This document shows positions 1 through 6,053 of a DNA stretch of 11,675 bases, one piece after another. Position numbers and translations under genes: made by a program. Under the pieces are notes generated by a model. That model saw only the letters and a list, made by a program, of their open reading frames with translations. It was not told the DNA's origin and ran no database searches. Source of the DNA: an uncultured Bacteroides sp. GTDB lineage: Bacteria; Bacteroidota; Bacteroidia; Bacteroidales; Bacteroidaceae. Numbering within the stretch: the stretch's first letter is position 1; each line of letters starts with the position of its first letter. The stretch lies in contig URCM01000098.1 in the NCBI GenBank assembly GCA_900546355.1, positions 1 to 11,675 on the forward strand, given 5' to 3'.

Positions 1-35
1 ATGCCTCAAAAACTCATCCCAAATCATTGCACGAT

Positions 36-56
36 AAATTCAAAACAGCTTCTAAT
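36..56 (-). repeat. terminus-like interspersed repeat, left end
   Basis: Read on the minus strand this is TTAGAAGCTGTTTTGAATTT. It resembles the ends of the MITE-like element at 3347-3423 (TTAGAGCCTG followed by a TTTAAATTTT-type tract), and it matches 11619-11640 apart from one extra A and the last base. It lies in the 91-bp gene-free stretch downstream of the DUF169 gene. I infer that it is one end of a dispersed repeat family continuing past the window edge. That it is a mobile-element end is not shown by this window alone. Confidence 0.35.
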
Positions 57-91
57 CTATACAAAGGTTCTTACATTATTGATAATGATAT

Positions 92-820
92 TTATGTTGT
101 TTCTTTTTGTATTTCTCCGTTGATACGTTTTCGAACGATGGAATATGCTTTTTGGAACAAGGCGGATTGCTCCATGGTGTCCGTCATTTCCTTGAATCTG
201 CACGTTGGAATGGTGAATGTCAGTTCGTTTTTAGGAATCAGCGGACGTGCTGACGGGTCGAGCATACCGATGAAACAGCGACGACCGTTTTTCTTGTTTT
301 CTTGTGTTGCAAAGGTTACGATACTACAGCATCCCGAAGCAAACTGTGTGCAGACCGCGTCATTGTCATTATTGTCGTAAAACGCCCATGAACACAATCC
401 TGACAATACGTCGGGTGTGGCAAAGAAGATTATTCCTTCCGTCTCGTCCAGATTCTCCACACAGTCCATACGCATAAAGTTGAGGTAAGGTTTATTGGAC
501 AGGCAAATATCAAGTCGGTCAATATATGTTTTTACCTGTTCCTTATTTTGTTTGTAATGTTCCACTTCCGAAACAAATACCGGCACACGGTCGGGCATAG
601 GTGCAAAGGCGGTATAAAGACTTCCTCCACCACACAATACATTGTCTGCCGAGAGTGTCAGTGTTTCTCCTTCACATACTTTGCGTATCGCGCCAATCAT
701 GCACCGGGGTATCTTTTTCACTTCTGTCACTGCTTTGTCACTGTAACCAAAGGCGATGGGAAGAGGTACGTTTTTACTGAAAGCCTCTTTGTATTTGATG
801 ATGAATTCCTGGATGGTCAT
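92..820 (-). CDS. DUF169 family protein
   Basis: A 242-residue cytoplasmic protein with no signal peptide or membrane segment. It resembles the DUF169 family (COG2043), whose biochemical role is not established. Family-like features are an IPRC segment near residues 37-40, the CGGGSLYTAF stretch at 63-72, the ASGCCSIV stretch at 161-168, and a GMLDPSARP segment at 185-193. It is rich in cysteine (C40, C49, C63, C106, C120, C143, C157, C164, C165, C182, C207), including a CC pair, which could suit metal or cofactor binding; that is inference. The start at 820 is the first ATG of the frame. It is separated from the upstream sigma-factor cluster by 102 bp holding a strong stem-loop, so it is probably its own transcription unit. 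Family assignment is fairly sure; function is unknown. Confidence 0.8.
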   Translation of the reverse strand: MTIQEFIIKYKEAFSKNVPLPIAFGYSDKAVTEVKKIPRCMIGAIRKVCEGETLTLSADNVLCGGGSLYTAFAPMPDRVPVFVSEVEHYKQNKEQVKTYIDRLDICLSNKPYLNFMRMDCVENLDETEGIIFFATPDVLSGLCSWAFYDNNDNDAVCTQFASGCCSIVTFATQENKKNGRRCFIGMLDPSARPLIPKNELTFTIPTCRFKEMTDTMEQSALFQKAYSIVRKRINGEIQKETT

Positions 821-859
821 ATTGCTTGTTTATGTTTGATAAGTGGTCTGGGTGGTAAT

Positions 860-903
860 AATCAGGCAGCACAATCTTTGTTCTGAAGATGTGCTGCCTG
901 ATT
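860..903 (-). terminator. 14-bp perfect stem-loop, likely terminator or mRNA end
   Basis: AATCAGGCAGCACA (860-873) is perfectly complementary to 890-903. With A874 bulged, TCTT (75-78 past 800) can pair with AAGA (886-889), leaving a 7-nt loop. It lies 20 bp after the stop of the Spy-like gene and 40 bp before the DUF169 start, where a transcript end is expected. Neither side has a proper T-tract, so intrinsic termination is not certain. A stabilising 3' end or an RNA-level control element for the DUF169 gene is also possible. Confidence 0.5.
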
Positions 904-922
904 GTATATGACAAGTAATATC

Positions 923-1354
923 TTATTTTTTCTTTTTATCTGGTTTCAGCAGATGGCGGTGGAATTTCATTTCAGCACGCTGGATGTCATATATCTTTTT
1001 GGCTGAAAGGAATTTTTTGTATTTGCGTATATATTCCAAATCCAGTTGGTCGACCGTAATGCGGGTTTGAATGACTGTTTCTATGATGCGTGCGTATTCC
1101 TCTTCACTTAAGTTAGGTTGTTTTCCTTTTCTCATCTCTTGCCATGCTTCCCGGTTGTGGGCACTTTTTTTGTCTTGTAATTCGAAATAAAGCGGGAAGA
1201 ATTCTTTGGCCTCCTTTGGGGTTAGTTGGGCATTTTCTGTGATGAATGCTTCCTGACGTGCCCGGAATTCTTCTTTGCTCAATTTGTTTTTCTGTGCCTG
1301 TGTATAGGTGCAGAAGCAGGTGAAAAGAATCAGGATGGAAAATAGTTTTTTCAT
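923..1354 (-). CDS. secreted Spy/CpxP-like protein, putative partner of ECF sigma system
   Basis: A 143-residue exported protein. The start is placed at the ATG at 1354 because it opens a clear signal peptide (MKKLFSILILFTCFCTYTQA, then Q). The longer frame to 1396 would put 14 extra polar residues before it and overlap the upstream gene. The mature part is highly charged and probably all helical. It carries LTPKEAKEFFPLYFEL (about 44-59) and, near the C-terminus, FLSAKKIYDIQRAEMKF (about 115-131). This pattern resembles the LTxxQ-type helical proteins Spy and CpxP and Bacteroidetes proteins often labelled sensors of ECF sigma factors. It is third in a sigma / anti-sigma / exported protein cluster, 16 bp after the anti-sigma gene. 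A periplasmic chaperone or stress-sensing role is inference. Confidence 0.75.
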   Translation of the reverse strand: MKKLFSILILFTCFCTYTQAQKNKLSKEEFRARQEAFITENAQLTPKEAKEFFPLYFELQDKKSAHNREAWQEMRKGKQPNLSEEEYARIIETVIQTRITVDQLDLEYIRKYKKFLSAKKIYDIQRAEMKFHRHLLKPDKKKK

Positions 1355-1370
1355 TGAGGTTGTTATTTGG

Positions 1371-1733
1371 TTAGTTATAGATACCGGCATCGGCATCGGT
1401 TAAATATTGGTATAGTTCATAATCGTCCATCATGGTTTGGTTGACGATGGATTCGATATATTCGTCCGGCATATCGGAAAGGTTTGCATCGTTTCCTTCT
1501 TGGGTATTGCCTACAAAGGCTCGTATGGTAAACATCAGCCCTGCAAACATGGCCGCCATATAGACCCACGGTTTTACCCGGTCCCATAGTTTCACTTCGG
1601 GAGGTGTTGTGGCTTCTTTTTTCGGAAGCCGTTCCATCAGTTCCTCGGTGAAGCGATCAAAATATCCTTCAGGTACCGTATACGGATTCTTTTTCCCGTA
1701 TTTCTTTTGAAGTTCAAGGTCGTTTCTTTTCAT
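1371..1733 (-). CDS. single-pass membrane protein, candidate anti-sigma factor
   Basis: A 120-residue protein with a basic N-terminal cytoplasmic part containing NPYTVPEGYFDRF (16-28), one hydrophobic segment at about 55-72 (WVYMAAMFAGLMFTI core), and an acidic C-terminal part of about 45 residues predicted outside the membrane. The NPYxVPEGYFD stretch recurs in small membrane proteins encoded beside ECF sigma factors in Bacteroidetes. There is no HxxxCxxC zinc anti-sigma motif, so it is not the classical ZAS type. It starts 50 bp after the sigma-factor stop, behind a very strong Shine-Dalgarno. The anti-sigma role is inferred from position, topology and that N-terminal motif. Confidence 0.65.
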   Translation of the reverse strand: MKRNDLELQKKYGKKNPYTVPEGYFDRFTEELMERLPKKEATTPPEVKLWDRVKPWVYMAAMFAGLMFTIRAFVGNTQEGNDANLSDMPDEYIESIVNQTMMDDYELYQYLTDADAGIYN

Positions 1734-1740
1734 CGTGTTA

Positions 1741-1748
1741 TCCTCCTT
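1741..1748 (-). promoter_or_regulatory. strong Shine-Dalgarno for the anti-sigma gene
   Basis: The minus strand reads AAGGAGGA, then 7 nt, then ATG at 1733. This is close to a textbook ribosome binding site. The other starts in this window have A/T-rich leaders without such a match, as is usual for Bacteroidetes. It fixes the start of the anti-sigma gene and may give it a translation rate distinct from the sigma factor on the same message. Confidence 0.75.
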
Positions 1749-1783
1749 CCTTTATTTCTTAGATTGGTTTTCCGGTGTAAGGT

Positions 1784-2335
1784 TTAATCGTGTTGGCTTA
1801 AAAATTCTTCTATTTTTTTCACAGCATGGTGGTAAGAGGCTTTTAGGGCACCTATACTGGTGCCGAGGATATCGGACATATCTTCGTATTTCATTTCTTG
1901 GAAGTATTTCAAGTTGAACACGATGCGTTGCTTTTCTGGTAAAGTTTGTATGGCTTGCTCGAAAAGCAGTTGGGTATGGGTGCCATCGAAATAAGGGTCG
2001 CTTTCCAGTTTGTTGAGGGTTGCGGCTTCGGCATCATCTAATGAAAGCTGGTTTAAGGCACGTTGCTTGTTTAAGAAGTTCAGTGTTTCGTTCAGGGCGA
2101 TGCGGTAAAGCCATGTAGAGAGTCTTGCGTCTCCGCGGAAATATTCCAAGTTGCTCCATGCCTTGATGAATGTATTTTGCAGCAGGTCGTTTGTGTCATC
2201 GTGAGATAGCCCCATGCGTCTGATTTGCCAATATAATTGTTCGCTATAGTGCCGCACGATTTTCCCAAATGCTTCCCGCTGCAATTGAGGGTCTTGTAAT
2301 TGAACGATTATTTCTTCCTCGTTATAGTTGTTCAT
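1784..2335 (-). CDS. RNA polymerase sigma factor, ECF (sigma-70) family
   Basis: A 183-residue alternative sigma factor with the two ECF domains. Region sigma2 spans about 20-92, with the DLLQNTFIKAWSNLEYFRG core binding segment and the ARLSTWLYRIALNETLNFL promoter-melting/-10 helix. Region sigma4 spans about 126-180 (QTLPEKQRIVFNLKYFQEMKYEDMSDILG followed by the helix-turn-helix half SIGALKASYHHAVKKIEEF). Sizes and order are typical; there is no C-terminal extension. It is followed by a membrane anti-sigma candidate and an exported Spy-like protein, which suggests control by an envelope signal. It starts 76 bp after rnz and may be read from its own promoter in that gap. The target genes cannot be told from the sequence. 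Confidence 0.93.
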   Translation of the reverse strand: MNNYNEEEIIVQLQDPQLQREAFGKIVRHYSEQLYWQIRRMGLSHDDTNDLLQNTFIKAWSNLEYFRGDARLSTWLYRIALNETLNFLNKQRALNQLSLDDAEAATLNKLESDPYFDGTHTQLLFEQAIQTLPEKQRIVFNLKYFQEMKYEDMSDILGTSIGALKASYHHAVKKIEEFLSQHD

Positions 2336-2352
2336 AATGGATATACTTGTAT

Positions 2353-2391
2353 ACGTAATTTAGATAAAATAAAGTGCCAACGTTTAATGTG
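2353..2391 (-). promoter_or_regulatory. tentative promoter of the sigma-factor cluster
   Basis: In the 76-bp gap between rnz and the sigma gene the minus strand has TTGG, 19 nt, then TACGTATA. The spacing suits a Bacteroides -33/-7 promoter, but the -7 box matches TAnnTTTG poorly. An AACGTTGG stretch, which includes the TTGG, could instead be part of an ECF-type autoregulated promoter. Next to the -7 box is a small dyad (TATAC-TT-GTATA, 2342-2353). This is a weak call. Confidence 0.22.
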
Positions 2392-2411
2392 AATAAGTTT
2401 TTTTAACCTGA

Positions 2412-3326
2412 TTATAAGGATAATTGCAAGTTTTCTTGTGCTAATACGGTTTGAGGGAATACTTCTTGCGCCTCTTGTAAAAGCAGGTTTTCGTCATCAT
2501 ACCGGGCAGAGAAATGTCCGATGACCAGCCGTTTCACTTCCGCATCGTGTGCGATTTGTGCGGCTTGTCGGGCCGTAGAATGCTGGGTTTGCTTGGCGCG
2601 TGCTTTGTCTGAATCGGCAAACGTTGCTTCATGATAGAGCATATCTACTCCGCGTATCTGTTCGATGATGCGGGGACAATAAGCGGTATCCGAGCAGTAG
2701 GCATAGGCACGAGGCGGGTCGGAAGGGATAGTCAGCCGGTTGTTGGGGATGGTTTCTCCTTCTTCGGTGGTGAAGTCTTCTCCTTCTTTTATGCGGTTAA
2801 TCATCCAGGTAGGAATGTGATAGAAGTCAATCATATCTCGTCGGATATGGTTCAGTGTAGGTTTCTCGCGGAATAAGAATCCGCATGTGGGTATCCGGTG
2901 TCGTAAAGGGATGGTTTCTACCGACACCGAGCGGTCATCGTAGATGACGGCTTGTACTTTCGGGTCGAACGGGTGGAATACGACTTGGTAACTCATGCCT
3001 TTGCAGAAATAATCGATTTGGGCTTGTAGCAGATTCACCAGGTCGGGATGGCTATAGATGTGTAAGTCGGCAGTACGTTCCGTCATGCCGAATGTGGAAA
3101 TCAGTCCGATAAGTCCGAAGCAATGGTCGCCGTGCAAGTGAGAGATAAAGATGTGGTTCAGCCGGCTGAATTTCAGGCGTGAGCGGCGTAATTGAACTTG
3201 TGTTCCTTCGCCACAATCTATCATGAATAGTTTTTCGCGCACATTGATGACCTGTGATGTGGCAAAATGCCGCATAGTAGGCAATGCTGATCCACATCCT
3301 AAGATATGTAATTCGAATCTCTCCAT
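2412..3326 (-). CDS. rnz: ribonuclease Z (tRNA 3' endonuclease)
   Basis: A 304-residue metallo-beta-lactamase-fold RNase Z, which cuts the 3' trailer from tRNA precursors in the cytoplasm. The metal-binding set is complete: HLHGDH at 63-68, H143 in LRHRIP, D213 in CSDTAYC, and H271 in GHFSARY. H249 in QHSTARQAA fits the motif IV/V region. The N-terminal LGCGSALPT opening and the central flexible-arm region (about 150-205, NHIRRDMIDFYHIP onward) fit the bacterial short form, whose usual length is about 300. The start at 3326 gives the normal N-terminus (MERFELHILG). Its promoter appears to overlap the MITE-like element directly upstream. Identification is firm. Confidence 0.96.
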   Translation of the reverse strand: MERFELHILGCGSALPTMRHFATSQVINVREKLFMIDCGEGTQVQLRRSRLKFSRLNHIFISHLHGDHCFGLIGLISTFGMTERTADLHIYSHPDLVNLLQAQIDYFCKGMSYQVVFHPFDPKVQAVIYDDRSVSVETIPLRHRIPTCGFLFREKPTLNHIRRDMIDFYHIPTWMINRIKEGEDFTTEEGETIPNNRLTIPSDPPRAYAYCSDTAYCPRIIEQIRGVDMLYHEATFADSDKARAKQTQHSTARQAAQIAHDAEVKRLVIGHFSARYDDENLLLQEAQEVFPQTVLAQENLQLSL

Positions 3327-3341
3327 AGAAATTAAGGATGA

Positions 3342-3373
3342 AAAATTTAGAGCCTGCTTAAATTTTGCTCAAA
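3342..3373 (-). promoter_or_regulatory. near-consensus promoter of rnz at the MITE boundary
   Basis: On the minus strand TTTG (plus 3370-3373) is followed by 20 nt and TAAATTTT (plus 3342-3349), one mismatch from the Bacteroides TAnnTTTG -7 box at good spacing. Transcription would begin about 10 nt before the rnz start at 3326. The -33 box lies inside the repeat element and the -7 box lies just outside it, including the flanking TA. Confidence 0.45.
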
Positions 3374-3420
3374 AGAGGCCTGGCAATGTGACTTTATCGG
3401 AAAATTTAAACGACAGGCTC
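3350..3420. mobile_element. 71-bp MITE-like element with terminal inverted repeats
   Basis: The ends are GAGCCTG and CAGGCTC. With the flanking bases the perfect inverted repeat is TTAGAGCCTG (3347-3356) against CAGGCTCTAA (3414-3423). A second inner pair, TTAAATTTT (3358-3366) and AAAATTTAA (3401-3409), extends the arms with a short offset. The outside bases TA on both sides are compatible with a 2-bp target duplication. There is no coding capacity. GAGCCTG-type termini recall some IS5-superfamily ends, but this assignment is inference. It could instead be a non-mobile palindromic repeat. Confidence 0.5.
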
Positions 3421-3423
3421 TAA

Positions 3424-3488
3424 GAATGAAGAATAGAGAATGAAGAATCATGAATACTTGCTTATTCTTCATTCCCGATTCTTCATTC
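3424..3488. repeat. two direct and two inverted copies of an 11-mer forming a long hairpin
   Basis: GAATGAAGAAT occurs at 3424-3434 and 3438-3448, and its exact complement at 3464-3474 and 3478-3488. The copies on each side are separated by 3 nt, so the whole folds as 11 bp, a 3x3 internal loop, 11 bp and a 15-nt loop. It begins 8 bp after the stop of the TPR gene and abuts the MITE-like element. It could end or stabilise the TPR transcript. There is no T-tract, so ordinary intrinsic termination is doubtful. Confidence 0.75.
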
Positions 3489-3496
3489 TTTATTTA

Positions 3497-5194
3497 CTAT
3501 TTGTACTTTTGCAGAAGTCCGTCTGCCACTCCGTCTCCTAAGTCGGCAGCTTTCTGTAAGTTAGAGATACCTTTGTCTTTTTCTTTGTTTTGAATTTGCG
3601 CATAGCCCAGCATGCGGTAGGCTGGAGCGTTTTCCGGGTCGAGCGTGATTGCTTTGTCCAGTGCTTTTATTGCTTCACCCATTTGGTTGACACGCAGGTG
3701 TACTCCTCCTTTTTCTACCCAATAGCTCACATTGTCAGGGTCAAGTTCGACGGCTTTATTGATATCGTTAATGGCTTGTTGGTACATTCGGCATTTCAGT
3801 TCAGCTTGTGAACGGATAAGGTGGAATTCAGCGGAGGTTTGTCCTAGCATAGCATCGTAGAACTCGTTATAGTCGGTTACAGCACCGCGATAGTCTTCCA
3901 TGTCGGTCTTGATGCGGGCACGTTCGTATAAATAAGGTGCTACATCTTTTCCGTAGGGTTTAGTGTATCGGGCTATGGCACTGTCCATAAGCGCAACGAC
4001 TTCTTTCTTGTCGGAACCTTCTATGAGTTCCTTGGCTTTGGCTGCGGAGTAAAAGGAGGCGGCAGAGGCTAAGTTGCTTTTATTTACGGTGTCGTAAGCT
4101 GTAAAGGCTTCGGTGAATTTCTGCATGGCGAAATAGATGTCGCCTTGCAACTGATAGTAAATAGGTTCTTGGGCGATGCTTAAAGCTTGATTGATTTCGT
4201 TTAAGGCAGAATCGAAAGTCCAGTCAGCATAAGCTTTCTTGTCGCCTATGTTCAACTGGTACGAGTAAATCAGTTTGGCTATCTCGTAATGGGCTTCTTC
4301 TTTTTTCTCAGCAACGTCCATCACTTTTTTCAAATCTTCGGCAGCTAAAGCGTAATGGGCATCGTCTCCGATATTGATATTATAAGTGGCGCGGCGCAAG
4401 TAGCCTTCCATATTATTCGGATATGAGGCGATAAAGTCGTTCAGCAATTCCAAATATTGATTGTTGTCATAAGTGCCGGATGCCATATAAAGGTAAACCA
4501 GTGCTTGCGATTCATCTTCGGGCAATCCTTTTTTGATGCCAATGGAGTTGAGGGCAAGGTCGTTGACCGATAAGGCTGTAATGTTCAGGTCGTTCAGGTA
4601 ACGGATACCGATGGCATAACTTTCTTTGCTTTCCGGATCATTGTTCTTCTGAATCATGCCTATTACTTGTCCTTCGGCGTTCATAAGGGGACAACTTACG
4701 GTTTTGTCGGTAGTTTGCATGGTCAGGGTGTAATAGAACTGGTTGTCGCCTATGGTATCTACTTTAGCTATGGTTCCTAACTGGCCTGCAGAGGCTTTTT
4801 GGGTGGAATAGGGAACCAAATAGACGGTTTGTCCTACGGCTGAAGCCACCGAAGCGGGTTGCAGTACTTCGGCTTTCTTGTCGAATTCGGCTTTGAATTT
4901 CACTACATCATACATGTCGTTGGCTCCCATTATGTATTTCACGGGTAATTCTTTACCGTTGGCGGTGACAATGACCGCACGTTCGGCTCCTTTGAAAAGG
5001 GTGTAATCGGAAACTCCTGTTCCTGTTTCATCGATGTAGAATCCGTTTCCCGTATTCAGAATCCCGTTGTCTTTGTTATAAGTGATGATGGAAAATACCG
5101 CTTTCCGTGCTTTGTCTGTCCATTTAGGCAGTTCCTGCGCCAGCAAGACAGAGAAAGGCATGACGCATAATAAGATAGCTATCGTTTTTTTCAT
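3497..5194 (-). CDS. exported trypsin-like pseudoprotease with C-terminal TPR repeats
   Basis: A 565-residue protein with a signal peptide (residues 1-19, cut near LLA-Q). Residues about 25-205 look like an HtrA/trypsin-type beta-barrel domain: TGNGFYIDETGTG (48-60), VSDYTLFKGA (61-70), DMYDVVKFK (93-101) and VSCPLMNAEGQVIGM (166-180). Ungapped comparison with HtrA motifs puts Thr65 where the catalytic His belongs and Val166 where the Ser belongs; Asp96 is kept. The domain is therefore probably a binding module rather than an active protease. Residues about 225-555 are helical repeats, the clearest TPRs at 455-488, 489-522 and 523-553 (AVELDPDN, AITLDPEN). It probably acts in the periplasm or at the envelope as a scaffold. 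It lies 57 bp after rlmB and may be the last gene of the dnaN unit or have its own promoter; none is clear. Confidence 0.85.
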   Translation of the reverse strand: MKKTIAILLCVMPFSVLLAQELPKWTDKARKAVFSIITYNKDNGILNTGNGFYIDETGTGVSDYTLFKGAERAVIVTANGKELPVKYIMGANDMYDVVKFKAEFDKKAEVLQPASVASAVGQTVYLVPYSTQKASAGQLGTIAKVDTIGDNQFYYTLTMQTTDKTVSCPLMNAEGQVIGMIQKNNDPESKESYAIGIRYLNDLNITALSVNDLALNSIGIKKGLPEDESQALVYLYMASGTYDNNQYLELLNDFIASYPNNMEGYLRRATYNINIGDDAHYALAAEDLKKVMDVAEKKEEAHYEIAKLIYSYQLNIGDKKAYADWTFDSALNEINQALSIAQEPIYYQLQGDIYFAMQKFTEAFTAYDTVNKSNLASAASFYSAAKAKELIEGSDKKEVVALMDSAIARYTKPYGKDVAPYLYERARIKTDMEDYRGAVTDYNEFYDAMLGQTSAEFHLIRSQAELKCRMYQQAINDINKAVELDPDNVSYWVEKGGVHLRVNQMGEAIKALDKAITLDPENAPAYRMLGYAQIQNKEKDKGISNLQKAADLGDGVADGLLQKYK

Positions 5195-5251
5195 GTGTTT
5201 AAACTTAAAAATGAAGGTTATTAAGTAAATGGATTTATATGAGGTGTTTTT

Positions 5252-6007
5252 TTACTCTTGTGTTCCGGAGAATCCGCGCTGTTCGATGGCTTTGTAAATC
5301 AGGATGCCTGCCGCTACCGAAACGTTTAGTGATTCGATGGAGCCGAAAAGCGGGATTTTGACCCATTCATCGCACAGGGCGAGATTGTCGTAAGATACTC
5401 CTTTGTCTTCGGCACCCATAATGAGGCAGGTAGGTGAACTGAAATCGGCTTTGGTGTAATCATAATCTCCTTTTTCGGTAGCTGCTATGATTTTGAATCC
5501 GCTGTTCTTTAAAAAGCGGAGCGTTTGGGTGAGGTTGTGTTCCCTACATACCGGAAGGGTGAGTAAAGCGCCTGCCGAGGTCTTGACAGCGTCGGCGTTT
5601 ACGCTTACACTGTTTTTCGAGGGGATAATGATGGCATCTACTCCGGCGCATTCACAGGTGCGGGCTATGGCGCCGAAATTGCGTACATCGGTTATTCCGT
5701 CAAGCATGATGAACAATGGGTTCTTGCCTTGTTCGAATAGGAAAGGCACCAAATCTTCCGTGTGTTGATAAGTGACGGGAGAGATGAATGCCACTACACC
5801 TTGATGGTTTTTCCGTGTAATGCGGTCGATACGTTCTACAGGTACGCGCTGTACTGGGATAGAGGTTTGTTTGAGTATCGCAAACAAATCCCTTGCCAAG
5901 TCGCTTTGGATATCTTTCTTTATTAATATCTTGTCAATCTCTTTTCCGGCTTGGATGGCTTCGATGACCGCTCTTACGCCGAATATCATTTCGTTTTTTT
6001 CTGTCAT
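5252..6007 (-). CDS. rlmB: 23S rRNA (guanosine-2'-O)-methyltransferase RlmB, SPOUT/TrmH family
   Basis: A 251-residue SPOUT methyltransferase expected to 2'-O-methylate G2251 (E. coli numbering) of 23S rRNA with S-adenosylmethionine. The N-terminal substrate-binding domain (about 5-80, opening with IFGVRAVIEAI) has the L30e-like form of TrmH/RlmB enzymes. The C-terminal domain carries the three SPOUT motifs: DVRNFGAIART (107-117), LIMGAEDKGVS (195-205) and IPLFGSIESLNVSVAAGILIY, split here as 218-238. These form the knotted SAM site, with N110 and R116 the expected catalytic region. Length is close to the E. coli enzyme (243). It follows recN by 46 bp. A related tRNA Gm methyltransferase (TrmH) is less likely because of the N-terminal domain. 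Confidence 0.9.
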   Translation of the reverse strand: MTEKNEMIFGVRAVIEAIQAGKEIDKILIKKDIQSDLARDLFAILKQTSIPVQRVPVERIDRITRKNHQGVVAFISPVTYQHTEDLVPFLFEQGKNPLFIMLDGITDVRNFGAIARTCECAGVDAIIIPSKNSVSVNADAVKTSAGALLTLPVCREHNLTQTLRFLKNSGFKIIAATEKGDYDYTKADFSSPTCLIMGAEDKGVSYDNLALCDEWVKIPLFGSIESLNVSVAAGILIYKAIEQRGFSGTQE

Positions 6008-6053
6008 ACGTATTTAGTTCTTAATTTTTTACTTATTAAGTAATGATTGAAAT

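Noticed and set aside
74..87. CATTATTGATAATG dyad as terminator of the DUF169 gene
   Set aside because: Short A-T stem with a 2-4 nt loop and no T-tract; not convincing.
27..380. 117-codon open frame on the plus strand
   Set aside because: Mostly antisense to the DUF169 gene, and its beginning is the repeat at 36-56.
923..1396. Longer form of the Spy-like gene starting at 1396
   Set aside because: It would put 14 residues in front of a clear signal peptide and overlap the anti-sigma gene; the ATG at 1354 is better.
6029..6043. Palindrome TTACTTATTAAGTAA as a terminator after recN
   Set aside because: The loop would be too small for the full stem, the pairs are nearly all A-T, and the next gene follows closely in the same direction.
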